Source: Symbiobacterium thermophilum
GTDB taxonomy: Bacteria; Bacillota; Sulfobacillia; UBA995
Assembly: GCA_020725145.1 (NCBI GenBank)
Contig: DYFO01000005.1
Span: 1-63,561, forward strand
Reading direction: 5' to 3'
DNA length: 63,561 nucleotides
Shown in pieces: positions 49,849 to 58,402 of this stretch (position 1 is its first letter; each line of letters starts with the position of its first letter). The notes beneath the pieces are model-generated. The model did not search any database and was not told the origin of the DNA. It saw only the letters and a list, made by a program, of their open reading frames with translations. A program made the position numbers and the translations under genes.

Positions 49849-51749
49849 TCGGCAGGCTGCTGGGCAACCGGTACCGGTTACTCGAGCGCATCGGCGACGG
49901 CGGCATGGCAGCCGTCTATCGCGCCGAAGACACACTGCTGGAGCGGAAGGTCGCGGTCAAGATCCTCAAGGCCCAGCTGGTGGCGGACGAGGAGTTCCTC
50001 CGGTGCTTCCGGCGCGAGGCACGGGCGGCCGCCAGCCTCTCGCATCCCAACATCGTGAACGTCTACGACGTGGGCGAGGAGGACGACCTCCACTACATCG
50101 TGATGGAGTTCGTGGAAGGTCGCACCCTCAAGGATCGTATCCGCGAGCACGGTCGGCTGAGCCCCGGCGCCGCGACCTACGTGGCGGTGCAGATCGCCCG
50201 GGCGCTGGAGCACGCCCACGCGGCGGGGCTGGTGCATCGGGACATCAAGCCCCACAACATCCTGCTCTCCGGTGACGGACGCGTCAAGGTGACCGACTTC
50301 GGCATCGCCCGGATCACCACCGGCACCACCGTCACCTACGGCGGCGAGGCGATCGTCGGCTCGGTGACCTACTTCTCCCCCGAGCAGGCGAGGGGCGAGC
50401 CGGCAACCGCCGCCTCCGACCTGTACTCGCTGGGGGTCGTGCTCTACGAGATGCTGGCGGGGCGCCCACCCTTCACCGGCGAGGGACCGTTTGGAGTTGC
50501 CCTCAAGCACCTGCATGAGGTGCCGCCCCCCTTGCACAAGGTCGCGCCGGAGGTGCCGCGCGAACTTGAAGCCATCGTCGAGCAGGCACTGGAGAAGGAT
50601 CCGGAGCGGCGACCCCGGTCGGCCACGGAGATGCGGCGGTCGCTGGAGGCGATAGCGCGGAAGCTACCCCAGGTACGGCCGGGAGGCGAGGACGATTTCC
50701 CGACACTGGTTCCCTCCGCGCTGCGTGACCGTGACAAGGGGGTGGAGGGAGTAGCCAGGAGAAAACCCCCGGCCGGCGGGACCCGGCGCCGGCGCCGGCT
50801 GCGCGCTCTGACGGTGTGGCTGTTGGTGCTGGGCCTGGTGGCAGGGGCGGGCTACTGGGGCTTTCGCCGTTTTCTGGAATGGTGGGTGGTGCCTGAGGTC
50901 ATCGTTCCCAACGTGGTCGGGATCAGCCTCGTGGAAGCGGAGCGGAGGCTTGAGGCTTTTCGTCTGGCAGGCAGGGTGGTAGGAGAGCAGTACCACGAGG
51001 AGGCCCCACCGGGCCATGTGCTGCGCCAGCGCCCGGAGGCGGGCGTGTTCGTCCGCGAAGGCCGGGTGATCGAGCTGTGGATCAGCAAGGGCAGGGAGCT
51101 GGTGGAGGAGGTCCCCAATGTGGTGGGACTGCCCATCCGCGAGGCCCGCGTGGTGCTCTTGCAGGCAGGGCTGACCGTCGGTCAAGAGCTGTCCGTGCAC
51201 AGCGAGGAGATCCCCGCCGACCACGTGGTCTCGCAGCGGCCGGCCGCCGGGACGCGCGGCCTGATCCGCGGCACCCCTGTTTACCTCGAGGTCAGCCTGG
51301 GCAGGGAGCCCGTGAGTTTCGCGCTGCCCAATTTCGTGGGTGAACCGCTGGAGACGGTGCGGCAGCGGCTGCGGGAGCTCGAGCTGGTTGAGGGAGCGAT
51401 CATTGAGGAGGAGGGCACCGGAACCCCGGGCACCGTCCTCGGGCAGAATCCCTCCCCCGGGACGGTGGTGGGGACGGGAACGGTGGTCGATCTCGTGGTG
51501 CTCAAGGTCCCGGATTACCCTGTCAAGCAGGTGGTGGTCTCCATCAACGTGCCCGCCGAAGGGCCGGCCCGCCGGGATGTCAAGGTGGTGGTGGTCGACC
51601 GTGGCGGGCAGCGCACGCGGACGGTGTATCAGCAGGAGGGGGTGGCCGCGGGAAGCCGCCTGCGCACCCTGGTCGACTACGAGGGCGACCGTGCCACCGT
51701 CCGCATCCTGCTTGACGGGCGGGTGGTGAGCGAATACGACGTCTACTGA
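49845..51749 (+). CDS. prkC: PASTA-domain Ser/Thr protein kinase
   Basis: A 634-residue membrane kinase. The kinase domain (residues 1-275) has the GDGGMAAVY loop, AVKILK lysine, catalytic HRDIKPHNIL and DFGIAR. A juxtamembrane region precedes one transmembrane helix near residue 325 (LTVWLLVLGLVAGAGYW). Three extracellular PASTA repeats follow, opening IVPNVVGISL, EVPNVVGLPI and ALPNFVGEPL; they bind muropeptides or lipid II. A C-terminal beta domain of about 85 residues ends it. PrkC lets dormant spores sense growing cells. Coupled with prpC. Confidence 0.95.
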   Translation: MIGRLLGNRYRLLERIGDGGMAAVYRAEDTLLERKVAVKILKAQLVADEEFLRCFRREARAAASLSHPNIVNVYDVGEEDDLHYIVMEFVEGRTLKDRIREHGRLSPGAATYVAVQIARALEHAHAAGLVHRDIKPHNILLSGDGRVKVTDFGIARITTGTTVTYGGEAIVGSVTYFSPEQARGEPATAASDLYSLGVVLYEMLAGRPPFTGEGPFGVALKHLHEVPPPLHKVAPEVPRELEAIVEQALEKDPERRPRSATEMRRSLEAIARKLPQVRPGGEDDFPTLVPSALRDRDKGVEGVARRKPPAGGTRRRRRLRALTVWLLVLGLVAGAGYWGFRRFLEWWVVPEVIVPNVVGISLVEAERRLEAFRLAGRVVGEQYHEEAPPGHVLRQRPEAGVFVREGRVIELWISKGRELVEEVPNVVGLPIREARVVLLQAGLTVGQELSVHSEEIPADHVVSQRPAAGTRGLIRGTPVYLEVSLGREPVSFALPNFVGEPLETVRQRLRELELVEGAIIEEEGTGTPGTVLGQNPSPGTVVGTGTVVDLVVLKVPDYPVKQVVVSINVPAEGPARRDVKVVVVDRGGQRTRTVYQQEGVAAGSRLRTLVDYEGDRATVRILLDGRVVSEYDVY

Positions 51750-51762
51750 GCGCCGCGGCAGG

Positions 51763-52623
51763 GTGATCCGGGCCGAGAGCAACCTGTACACGGTGATGGA
51801 CGCGGGCGAGACCCTGCGTTGTCGGCCGCGTGGACGATTGCGTCGACTGGGGCAGAAGGTTTTGGTGGGGGACGAGGTCCGTTTCACGGTAACGGCTCAC
51901 GGTGAGGGAGCCATCGAGGAGGTGCTCCCGCGCCGCAACCAGCTGACCCGCCCGCCGGTGACCAACGTCGATCAGGCAGTGGTCGTGCTGTCCGGCCGTG
52001 AGCCTGAGGCCTCGCTGCTTACCGTGGATCGGCTGCTGGTGCAGGCCTTGCACGAGGGGCTCGAGGTGCTGCTTTGCCTCAACAAGATCGACCTGTTGGC
52101 AAGAGGCGAGGAGGAACGGTGGCTCGGACCCTACCGGGCCGCCGGCTTTCCGAGCTGCGCGACCAGCGCCACCACGGGGGCGGGCCTGGAGTGCATGCAG
52201 GCCGCACTACGGGGGCGGGTATCGGTGTTCGCCGGCGAGAGCGGCGTGGGCAAGTCCACGCTGCTGAACGCGCTGGTGCCCGCGCTGTCCCTTCGCACCG
52301 GACGTGTGAGCCCCAAGACCGGCAGGGGAAGGCACACCACCCGTCACGTGGAGCTGGTGCCGGTGGCGCCGGACGGTCTGGTGGCCGACACGCCCGGACT
52401 GCACGCGGTGGGTACTCCGGACATCGCTCCTGCCGAGCTGGGCTCGTTCTGGCCCGAACTGGCCGCGCTTGCCGCCGGATGCCGTTTCCGGGGTTGCCTG
52501 CACCGCGAGGAACCGGGCTGCCGCGTCAAGGAGGCCCTGGCCGTGGGCGCGCTGGATCGCGGGAGGTATCAGCGTTACCTCACCCTGCTACAGGAAGTAG
52601 AGCAGGCCTACCGGAGGTACTGA
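51763..52623 (+). CDS. rsgA: small-subunit biogenesis GTPase RsgA
   Basis: A 286-residue circularly permuted GTPase: an N-terminal OB fold, then G4 CLNKIDLL before G1 GESGVGKSTLL and G3 DTPG, and a C-terminal zinc site with CRFRGCLHREEPGC. RsgA checks late 30S assembly and is controlled by (p)ppGpp. It starts with GTG 14 bases after prkC. Order prkC-rsgA-rpe matches Bacillus. Confidence 0.94.
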   Translation: MIRAESNLYTVMDAGETLRCRPRGRLRRLGQKVLVGDEVRFTVTAHGEGAIEEVLPRRNQLTRPPVTNVDQAVVVLSGREPEASLLTVDRLLVQALHEGLEVLLCLNKIDLLARGEEERWLGPYRAAGFPSCATSATTGAGLECMQAALRGRVSVFAGESGVGKSTLLNALVPALSLRTGRVSPKTGRGRHTTRHVELVPVAPDGLVADTPGLHAVGTPDIAPAELGSFWPELAALAAGCRFRGCLHREEPGCRVKEALAVGALDRGRYQRYLTLLQEVEQAYRRY

Positions 52624-52625
52624 AG

Positions 52626-53294
52626 ATGGACGTGACCATCAGCGCGTCGGTGCTGGCGGCCGACCACGGCGCCTTGGCAGACGCGGCCCGTAGTGCCGCC
52701 GCCGCCGGGGCGGACATGATCCACCTCGACGTCATGGACGGCCGCTTCGTTCCCCCCATCACCTTCGGCCAGGAGGCGGTGCGCGCCCTTCGACGCACGG
52801 TCGGCCTGCCGCTCGATGTGCACCTGATGATCGTCGAGCCCGAACGGCACATAGCGTCGTTCGCCGCCGCCGGCGCCACCATCATCACCGTACACGCGGA
52901 AGCGGCCGTGCACCTACACCGCTTGCTGGCGGACATCCGCGGGGCCGGCTGCCGTGCGGGCGTGGCCCTGAATCCCGCCACGCCGGTGACCGTCCTCGAA
53001 CACGTGCTGGACCTTGCGGACTTGGTGTTGTTGATGACGGTGAATCCCGGGTACGGGGGTCAGAGTTTCCTGACAGGCTCCGTAGCCAAGCTGGCCCGAC
53101 TGCAGGACCTGCTACGCGGGCTTCATCCCCGGCCGCTGGTGGGAGTGGACGGAGGTGTGAACCCCCAGACCGCCCCATTGGCCTGTGGCGCCGGCGCGGA
53201 CCTGCTGGTGGCCGGTACCGCCATCTTCGAGGCGGCCGATCCCGCTACAGCCATCGCCGCCCTGCGTCGCGCACGTCCCGAGCCACGAACCTGA
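52626..53294 (+). CDS. rpe: ribulose-phosphate 3-epimerase
   Basis: A 222-residue TIM barrel interconverting ribulose 5-phosphate and xylulose 5-phosphate. Metal ligands and acids lie in ASVLAADHGAL, HLDVMDGRFVPP, VDVHLMI-like LDVHLMIVEP and VGVDGGVNPQ; the phosphate loop is AGTAIFEA. The ATG lies three bases after the rsgA stop. Confidence 0.94.
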   Translation: MDVTISASVLAADHGALADAARSAAAAGADMIHLDVMDGRFVPPITFGQEAVRALRRTVGLPLDVHLMIVEPERHIASFAAAGATIITVHAEAAVHLHRLLADIRGAGCRAGVALNPATPVTVLEHVLDLADLVLLMTVNPGYGGQSFLTGSVAKLARLQDLLRGLHPRPLVGVDGGVNPQTAPLACGAGADLLVAGTAIFEAADPATAIAALRRARPEPRT

Positions 53295-53358
53295 CCGGCG
53301 CGTCACCAAACCTCCGCCGATTCCATAGGATGGTGATGTCCGGGGAGGGTGAGGGACC

Positions 53359-53550
53359 GTGGCACGCTGGTGGTTTCAGGACACCCCGGAAGGCGTGCGC
53401 AAGCTGCTCGGGGCCATCCTGGGCCTCATAGGGCTGGTGGTACTGTTCCGCGCGCTTCCTCCTGCCTTCTGGCTGGCCCTTGTCGGGCTGGCGTTACTGG
53501 TCGTCGGCTGGCTGGTTTACGCTCCCCCGGGAGGTGCGCTGAAGAAGTGA
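53359..53550 (+). CDS. small two-helix membrane protein upstream of spoVM
   Basis: A 63-residue protein with two hydrophobic segments (about residues 15-33 and 36-54) separated by a Pro-Pro turn (RALPPAFW). I do not recognise a family. GTG follows GGGGAGGGTGAGG. Its TGA overlaps the GTG of spoVM, so it could couple translation of the tiny sporulation gene. Confidence 0.65.
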   Translation: MARWWFQDTPEGVRKLLGAILGLIGLVVLFRALPPAFWLALVGLALLVVGWLVYAPPGGALKK

Positions 53551-53627
53551 AGATATACGTGATCCGTCTGCCCTTGCCGGTGCGTCGCCTGTTGCGGACC
53601 CTGCTGCGACCGTCGGGCAGAAAGTGA
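53547..53627 (+). CDS. spoVM: stage V sporulation protein SpoVM, 26 residues
   Basis: The product is exactly 26 residues, as in Bacillus subtilis, and begins MKIYVIRLP (Bacillus MKFYTIKLP), followed by an amphipathic, Arg-rich helix. Pro9, needed for curvature sensing, is conserved. SpoVM marks the convex forespore membrane and anchors the SpoIVA coat basement layer. GTG 53547 follows GGGAGGTGC (53529-53537). The position between rpe and rpmB is the classical one. The gene is shorter than most gene finders' limits and could easily be missed. Confidence 0.9.
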   Translation: MKIYVIRLPLPVRRLLRTLLRPSGRK

Positions 53628-53636
53628 AGTGACCGC

Positions 53637-53828
53637 CTACAGGGCCCGCTTCACCCGGGCGGACCTCAGACACCGCGTACACACGTAGATCCGCCGACGG
53701 GTGCCGTCGACCAGCGCCCTGACCCGGTGAAGGTTGGGGTGCCACCGCCGCTTGGTTCGAATGTGGGAGTGGCTGTAACGGAATCCCGTCGCGGCCGTCT
53801 TACCGCATACCTCGCAAATGCTGCCCAT
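53637..53828 (-). CDS. rpmB: 50S ribosomal protein L28
   Basis: A 63-residue protein starting MGSICEVCGKTAATGFRYSH, with NLHRVRALVDG and a second YVCTRC knuckle, so it is the zinc-binding (C+) form. ATG 53828 follows AAGGAG on the minus strand; the longer frame upstream is not used. It faces away from asp23 and converges on spoVM, nine bases between stops. Confidence 0.93.
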   Translation of the reverse strand: MGSICEVCGKTAATGFRYSHSHIRTKRRWHPNLHRVRALVDGTRRRIYVCTRCLRSARVKRAL

Positions 53829-54046
53829 CTTTGCCGACTCCTTCCCGATGACCGACGCCATTCTAGCACGATCCGCGGTTCGCTGGCAAGGTCGGGGTCG
53901 GAGAGCGCTCAAATAGCCTGGGGATCCGGCAACATGATATGGGCAGCACCTGATGGGCGGCATCGGTGTGAAGGAAATCCCCCGTGCAGAACGAAGCAGT
54001 TAATCTCCGGTCGGCGGATATCATGGCCGCTCAGGGAGGGTCGATC

Positions 54047-54409
54047 GTGCCACGCGAAGTCATCAACGAGCTTGGCACCGTGGTCATCTCCGACGAGGTG
54101 ATCGCTACCATCGCCGGCGTGGCCGCCACCGAATGCTACGGGGTGGTGGGCATGGCTTCGCGGCGGTTGCGCGACGGCCTGGCCGAACTGCTGGGCCGCG
54201 AGAACCTGAGCCGCGGCGTGGAGGTCAACGTGGAAGGCAACCAGGTGATCGTCAATCTCAACCTCATCGTAGGTTACGGGACCCGGATCTCCGAGGTCGC
54301 GCACAACGTTTGCACGCAGGTCAAGTACCGGGTAGAGGGGGTCACCGGCCTGGAGGTCGTGGCGGTGAACATCAACGTGCAGGGGGTCAGGGTCGCCGAT
54401 GACCGATAG
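54047..54409 (+). CDS. yloU: Asp23/YloU-family envelope protein
   Basis: About 120 residues matching the Asp23 family: GTVVISDEVIATIAGVAATE, GMASRRLRDGL and the closing VVAVNINVQGVRV. These proteins lie under the membrane and are linked to wall stress. GTG 54047 follows GGGAGGG (54034-54040); the frame is open back to 53984, with ATG 54023 as another option. It overlaps the yloV gene by 11 bases. Confidence 0.9.
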   Translation: MPREVINELGTVVISDEVIATIAGVAATECYGVVGMASRRLRDGLAELLGRENLSRGVEVNVEGNQVIVNLNLIVGYGTRISEVAHNVCTQVKYRVEGVTGLEVVAVNINVQGVRVADDR

Positions 54410-56060
54410 CGCCGTCTCCGCCGTCCTGGACGGCCGCACCTTCCGGCGCATGATGCTAGCCGCCGCCGCCACGCTCGAGGCGCAGAAGTCCGCCATCGAC
54501 GCCCTCAACGTCTTCCCCGTCCCCGACGGCGACACCGGTACCAACATGTCCATGACCATGGCTTCGGCGGTGCGGGAGCTCAACAAGGTGACCGCAGACG
54601 AGGTGGGCGATCTGGCCCGGGCCGTCGCCCTGGGCTCGCTGATGGGGGCGCGCGGAAACTCGGGCGTGATCCTGTCGCAGCTCTTTCGGGGTTTCTCTCG
54701 AGAAGCAGAGCAGAAGGCCACGCTTACCCCCGGCGAGCTGGCCTGGTGCCTGCAGACCGGAGTGGAGACCGCGTACCAGGCGGTGATGAAACCGGTGGAG
54801 GGGACGATCCTCACGGTGGCCCGACAGGCAGCGCGTGCTGCGGTGCAGGCCGCCCGCCGCGTCGCCAGCCTTGACGCGGTGCTAGAAGCCGCCTATCGCG
54901 AGGCATGCCGGGTGCTGGAGCGCACGCCCGACATGCTCGCGGTGCTCAAGGAGGCCGGCGTTGTGGATGCCGGCGGACAGGGGCTGGTCGCCATCTTCCG
55001 CGGCTACCTGGACGCCGTGCGCGGGGTGGACAGGGTGGAGACGGCCCTGGAGCAGCCCCGTGAGTTCGCCATCACCGAGGAGATGGGCGAGCTCACCTAC
55101 ATCTATGACACCGAGGTGCTGCTGCAGGGGACCTCGCTTGCCCTGGACGAATTGCGGGCGGAGCTCGAGCAGTTCGGAGACTCCGTCCTGGTGGTTGGCA
55201 GCGAGAGCACGGCCAAGGTTCACATCCACACCAACAACCCGGGTTTGGTCCTGGAGCGGTGCCTGGAGCGCGGCAGCCTGCTCGAAATCGAGATAAAGAA
55301 CATGAAGGAGCAGCACGAGGCGATAAAGCGCCAGCGCCAGTCGCGTTCCGCCGAACCCGAACCAGAGGACGCTGCCTTCTTCGTTTCGCCCCCGGCCCCC
55401 CCGCGCGAGGTGGGAGTGGTGGCCGTGGCCTCGGGCGAGGGCCTGTGTGAGATAATCCGTAGCCTCGGCGCGGAGGTGGTGATCAACGGGGGACAGACCA
55501 TGAACCCCAGCACCGAGGAGATCGTCCGCGCCCTGGAAGCCACCACCGGGGCACAGGCCATCGTGCTGCCCAACAACGGCAACATCCTGCTGGCCGCCCG
55601 CCAGGCGGCGGAGCTGGTCGCCAAGCCCACGCACATCGTGCCGACCCGCAGCGTTCCCCAGGGCGTGGCGGCGCTGCTCGCCATGTCGCCGGCGGCGGAT
55701 CTCCAGACCAACCTCGAGCGCATGCACCGGGCGATCGAACGCACCGTCTCGGGTGAGATTACCTTCGCGGTGCGGCCGAGCCGTTACCGTGATCTGGTGC
55801 TCAACGAGGGAGACGTGATCGGCCTGGTGAACGAGGAGATCCTGGTCGCAGGGGAGGACTGGCGCAAGGTACTGCTGGAATTGCTGGGCCTGACGCTCAA
55901 ACCCGAACACGAGGTGCTGACCCTGTTCTACGGGCAGGACATCACCGACCGACAAGCCGCCGAGCTCAAGGAGGAATTGACGCGGACATACCCCGACCTG
56001 GAAGTGGAGATCCACTCCGGCGGCCAGCCGCTTTACTACATCCTTTTCTCGCTGGAATGA
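54399..56060 (+). CDS. yloV: DAK-domain kinase FakA/YloV family
   Basis: A 553-residue protein. The N-terminal DhaL domain has VFPVPDGDTGTNMS and LMGARGNSGVILS (Mg-ATP binding). A central linker and a C-terminal DegV-like, FakA-type domain follow (GLVNEEILVAG, KPEHEVLTLFYGQD). With FakB proteins it phosphorylates fatty acids for phospholipid synthesis. Order rpmB-asp23-yloV is typical of Firmicutes. Its stop is one base from the convergent DUF441 stop. Confidence 0.92.
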   Translation: MTDSAVSAVLDGRTFRRMMLAAAATLEAQKSAIDALNVFPVPDGDTGTNMSMTMASAVRELNKVTADEVGDLARAVALGSLMGARGNSGVILSQLFRGFSREAEQKATLTPGELAWCLQTGVETAYQAVMKPVEGTILTVARQAARAAVQAARRVASLDAVLEAAYREACRVLERTPDMLAVLKEAGVVDAGGQGLVAIFRGYLDAVRGVDRVETALEQPREFAITEEMGELTYIYDTEVLLQGTSLALDELRAELEQFGDSVLVVGSESTAKVHIHTNNPGLVLERCLERGSLLEIEIKNMKEQHEAIKRQRQSRSAEPEPEDAAFFVSPPAPPREVGVVAVASGEGLCEIIRSLGAEVVINGGQTMNPSTEEIVRALEATTGAQAIVLPNNGNILLAARQAAELVAKPTHIVPTRSVPQGVAALLAMSPAADLQTNLERMHRAIERTVSGEITFAVRPSRYRDLVLNEGDVIGLVNEEILVAGEDWRKVLLELLGLTLKPEHEVLTLFYGQDITDRQAAELKEELTRTYPDLEVEIHSGGQPLYYILFSLE

Positions 56061-56061
56061 G

Positions 56062-56517
56062 CTAGCGTTCGAGCCCCAGCGCCTGCAGCAGAAGGGCGGT
56101 CGCCCCGGCCGCGATCAGGGGTCCCGTCGGCACTCCCCGCAGCAACGAGGCGCCAAGGATGGAGCCTACCACCAGACCCACCGCGATCTCCGGGTGGGCA
56201 CGCATTCCCTCCACCCCCAGACGACCCAGGTAGGCCGCCACCGCACCGCTGAGGGCGGCCAGCAGTCCGGGCGGAGCGGTCAGCGTGGACCACAGTCCCT
56301 CGAAGCGTATGGTCCCGGCCACGAAGGGAACCATTATGGCCACCACCAGCAGCGTCAACCCCACGCGGACCCCGAAGCGGTCCAGTACGGGATACAGGAA
56401 GTCAAGGCCCAGAAGGCGGATGCCCAGGAGGATCAGGGCGGCCGTCCACACCAGGTGGTTTCTGCCCAGCAGGCCCAGGGCCAGTACGACCAGGAGGAAG
56501 CCGACCTCGCGGGGCAC
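56062..56517 (-). CDS. DUF441 membrane protein (YtwI-like)
   Basis: A 151-residue membrane protein with four hydrophobic segments, including VGFLLVVLALGLLGRN and AALSGAVAAYLGRLGV, matching DUF441 in length and order. GTG 56517 was chosen: it follows a GGGGGTGG run and is where family members begin; the open frame extends much further, but only as a shadow of the amidase gene. Function unknown. Last gene of the leftward comA-cwlD-DUF441 unit. Confidence 0.8.
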   Translation of the reverse strand: MPREVGFLLVVLALGLLGRNHLVWTAALILLGIRLLGLDFLYPVLDRFGVRVGLTLLVVAIMVPFVAGTIRFEGLWSTLTAPPGLLAALSGAVAAYLGRLGVEGMRAHPEIAVGLVVGSILGASLLRGVPTGPLIAAGATALLLQALGLER

Positions 56518-56567
56518 GCTGCCACCCCCGGTGACATCTATTCGCCAGGGGGTCGCCCCGATGCCCG

Positions 56568-57131
56568 TCAGGGGAGGGTGATGAAAGACTGCAGACCGAA
56601 GGCGATGCCCAGGGCGGCTTTCTCCAGGAACCAGTCCTGGGCCAGCAGGTGCTCCTCGGCGGGGTTGGACAGGAAGGCCAGCTCCACAAGAACTGCGGGC
56701 ATGCGGGTGGCCCGCAGCACCGCGAACTCGCGCGCGGGATCGTCGGCATATTTGAGTCCTCTGTCCCGACGCCGCGTGGTCACCAGAAGCCACCGCAGCA
56801 GGCAATAGGCAAGCGCGGCCGCGGCCTGGCCGCGGGCGTCGACCGGACGGCTGTGCCAGACCTCCAGCCCCTGCGCCCGCGGGTCGGCGTGTGCGTTGGC
56901 GTGGATGGAAACGAAAAGGTCCGCCCCCGCCTGGTTGGCGGCCTCCACCCGCCGGCTCAGGCTCACTTCGCCGTCGTCGGCGCGGGTGAGCAGCGTCTCG
57001 TGCCGCATGCGGCGGAGGTACAGGTCCACACGCTGGGCTACCTTCAAGACCACCTCCTTCTCGGTGAGGCCGCCGGGGCCCCTTGCCCCGGGGTCGGGGC
57101 CGCCGTGCCCGGGATCGATCACCACCCGCAT
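56568..57131 (-). CDS. cwlD: N-acetylmuramoyl-L-alanine amidase, CwlD-like
   Basis: A 187-residue Amidase_3 enzyme. It starts MRVVIDPGHGGPDPGA; zinc ligands are His of DPGHGG, Glu of LTEKEVVL and His of SIHANAHAD, and the catalytic Glu is in LVELAFLSNP. It has no signal peptide. CwlD cuts stem peptides in making muramic lactam of the spore cortex; a vegetative autolysin is the alternative. The gene lies 11 bases behind comA. Confidence 0.8.
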   Translation of the reverse strand: MRVVIDPGHGGPDPGARGPGGLTEKEVVLKVAQRVDLYLRRMRHETLLTRADDGEVSLSRRVEAANQAGADLFVSIHANAHADPRAQGLEVWHSRPVDARGQAAAALAYCLLRWLLVTTRRRDRGLKYADDPAREFAVLRATRMPAVLVELAFLSNPAEEHLLAQDWFLEKAALGIAFGLQSFITLP

Positions 57132-57142
57132 GCTCTTTCACC

Positions 57143-57973
57143 TCACGGCTGTCGCAGGTTGGTCCTTGCCGACAGGCAGGTCTTCAGCGTGTCGGACCTC
57201 AGACCCACCCGAAGAGCCTCCACCGCCAGGCAGTCGGCCGGCTGCACGTTACCCAGATTGACGTTGGGACCCAGGCGCAGGATCAGCTCGGCCTGCTGGT
57301 TCTTAAGGGGGGCCTCCCAGATGAGGCACTCGGGCTGCGGCACTCCGGCCAGGATCTGTTCGAGTTCGAGTTCCTTGACCGTTCCGCGCTCGTCGAAGAT
57401 ACCGACGCCCTGGCCCGACTCGCGCGCCTCCACGATAACCTTCCAGGCTCCCGCCGTCAGGTCATCCGCGACCTGGCGGTGGACCTCCGACGGCGACAGC
57501 CCCTCCAGCGCGTCTTTCTTGCCCACCTCGGTCAGCACCCGGAAGCCGCGGGCCAGTGCCAGCTCAACCGCCAGCAATCGAAGGCGCGGCTCAAGCTGGA
57601 TGGTGCCGTCGGAAACCTCCAGGAAGCTGAAACCGGTCCGCCAGGCCCATTCCAGGTAGCCGGGCAGGGCGTTATGGAGTACGGCGATCTCCAGCAAGGT
57701 GCCCCCAGGGCACACGTCTACACCGTAGCTACGGATCAGGCGCACCTTCTCCCGCAGCACCGCCTGGGGGTAAAGTGCGGAGGTGCCGAAGCTCACCTTG
57801 ATCAGGTCGATGTGGTCGGCGGCCACCTCCAGGAGATCGCGTGTGGCGGCCATGCCCAGGCCTTTGTCCAGGACCATGGTGATACCGGTCACCCGTGGCT
57901 TGGGAATGCGTCCGGAGATCGGCCAACCGGCCGCCCGCTGCCAGGGCAACCCCGACCACAGCGTGCTCACCAC
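57143..57973 (-). CDS. comA: phosphosulfolactate synthase (ComA/YitD family)
   Basis: A 276-residue TIM barrel adding sulfite to phosphoenolpyruvate to give (2R)-phospho-3-sulfolactate. Family marks are IKVSFGTSALYP, GVDVCPGGTLLEIA and FSFLEVSDGTIQL. In methanogens this starts coenzyme M synthesis; in Bacillus the homologue YitD helps make the sulfolactate stored in spores. The spore-gene surroundings favour the second role here. GTG 57973 follows AAGGGGGGGAA on the minus strand. Confidence 0.88.
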   Translation of the reverse strand: MVSTLWSGLPWQRAAGWPISGRIPKPRVTGITMVLDKGLGMAATRDLLEVAADHIDLIKVSFGTSALYPQAVLREKVRLIRSYGVDVCPGGTLLEIAVLHNALPGYLEWAWRTGFSFLEVSDGTIQLEPRLRLLAVELALARGFRVLTEVGKKDALEGLSPSEVHRQVADDLTAGAWKVIVEARESGQGVGIFDERGTVKELELEQILAGVPQPECLIWEAPLKNQQAELILRLGPNVNLGNVQPADCLAVEALRVGLRSDTLKTCLSARTNLRQP

Positions 57974-58038
57974 CGGTTCCCCCCCTTGCGATCACGCTGC
58001 CAGTGTATTCGTGCTGGCGCGCGTTGGCGACAGCACCG

Positions 58039-58068
58039 CGAATAAATGTGGTTTAGCTGCGCATTCTA
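58039..58068 (+). promoter_or_regulatory. sigma-G-type forespore promoter of the SASP gene
   Basis: CGAATA (58039-58044), a 17-base spacer and CATTCTA (58062-58068). Each differs by one base from the sigma-G consensus TGAATA / CATACTA. It is 33 bases before the SASP start codon. Confidence 0.65.
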
Positions 58069-58101
58069 TGTGAACAGAAAGTCGAAGGGAGGTGACGCGC
58101 A

Positions 58102-58365
58102 GTGGCTAAGGGAAGCGACCGGACGAACCGGGCGCTGGTGCGTGAAGCGGCCCGGGCCCTGGACGCCTTCAAGTACGAGGTGGCCCGGGATCTCGGCATC
58201 GACTACCAGCGCATCCGCGACGGCTACTGGGGAGACCTCTCGTCCCGTGACTGCGGTGCCGTGGGCGGCCACATGGTGCGCCGCATGATCCAGCTGGCGG
58301 AGCAGTCCCTCGCGCAGACGGCGGGGAGGCCGGCGGGTGGCGCGCCTCCGCCCGCCCAGCTCTGA
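58102..58365 (+). CDS. small acid-soluble spore protein, alpha/beta type
   Basis: An 87-residue DNA-binding spore protein. ALDAFKYEVARDLGID contains the GPR cleavage-site region, and GYWGDLSSRDCGAVGG is the second conserved block. It coats spore DNA and protects against UV and heat. The Pro/Gly/Ala C-terminal tail is longer than usual. GTG 58102 follows GGGAGGTGA. A sigma-G promoter lies upstream and a terminator downstream, and its protease gene is convergent. Confidence 0.95.
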   Translation: MAKGSDRTNRALVREAARALDAFKYEVARDLGIDYQRIRDGYWGDLSSRDCGAVGGHMVRRMIQLAEQSLAQTAGRPAGGAPPPAQL

Positions 58366-58373
58366 GACTCCCC

Positions 58374-58400
58374 GGGGGGGTCGCAAGACCCCCCCCTTTC
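58374..58400. terminator. bidirectional terminator between SASP gene and gpr
   Basis: A perfect 9-bp stem (58374-58382 with 58387-58395), GCAA loop, then CCTTTC. It lies between the two convergent genes. The T-tract is poor on both strands. Confidence 0.65.
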
Positions 58401-58402
58401 CA

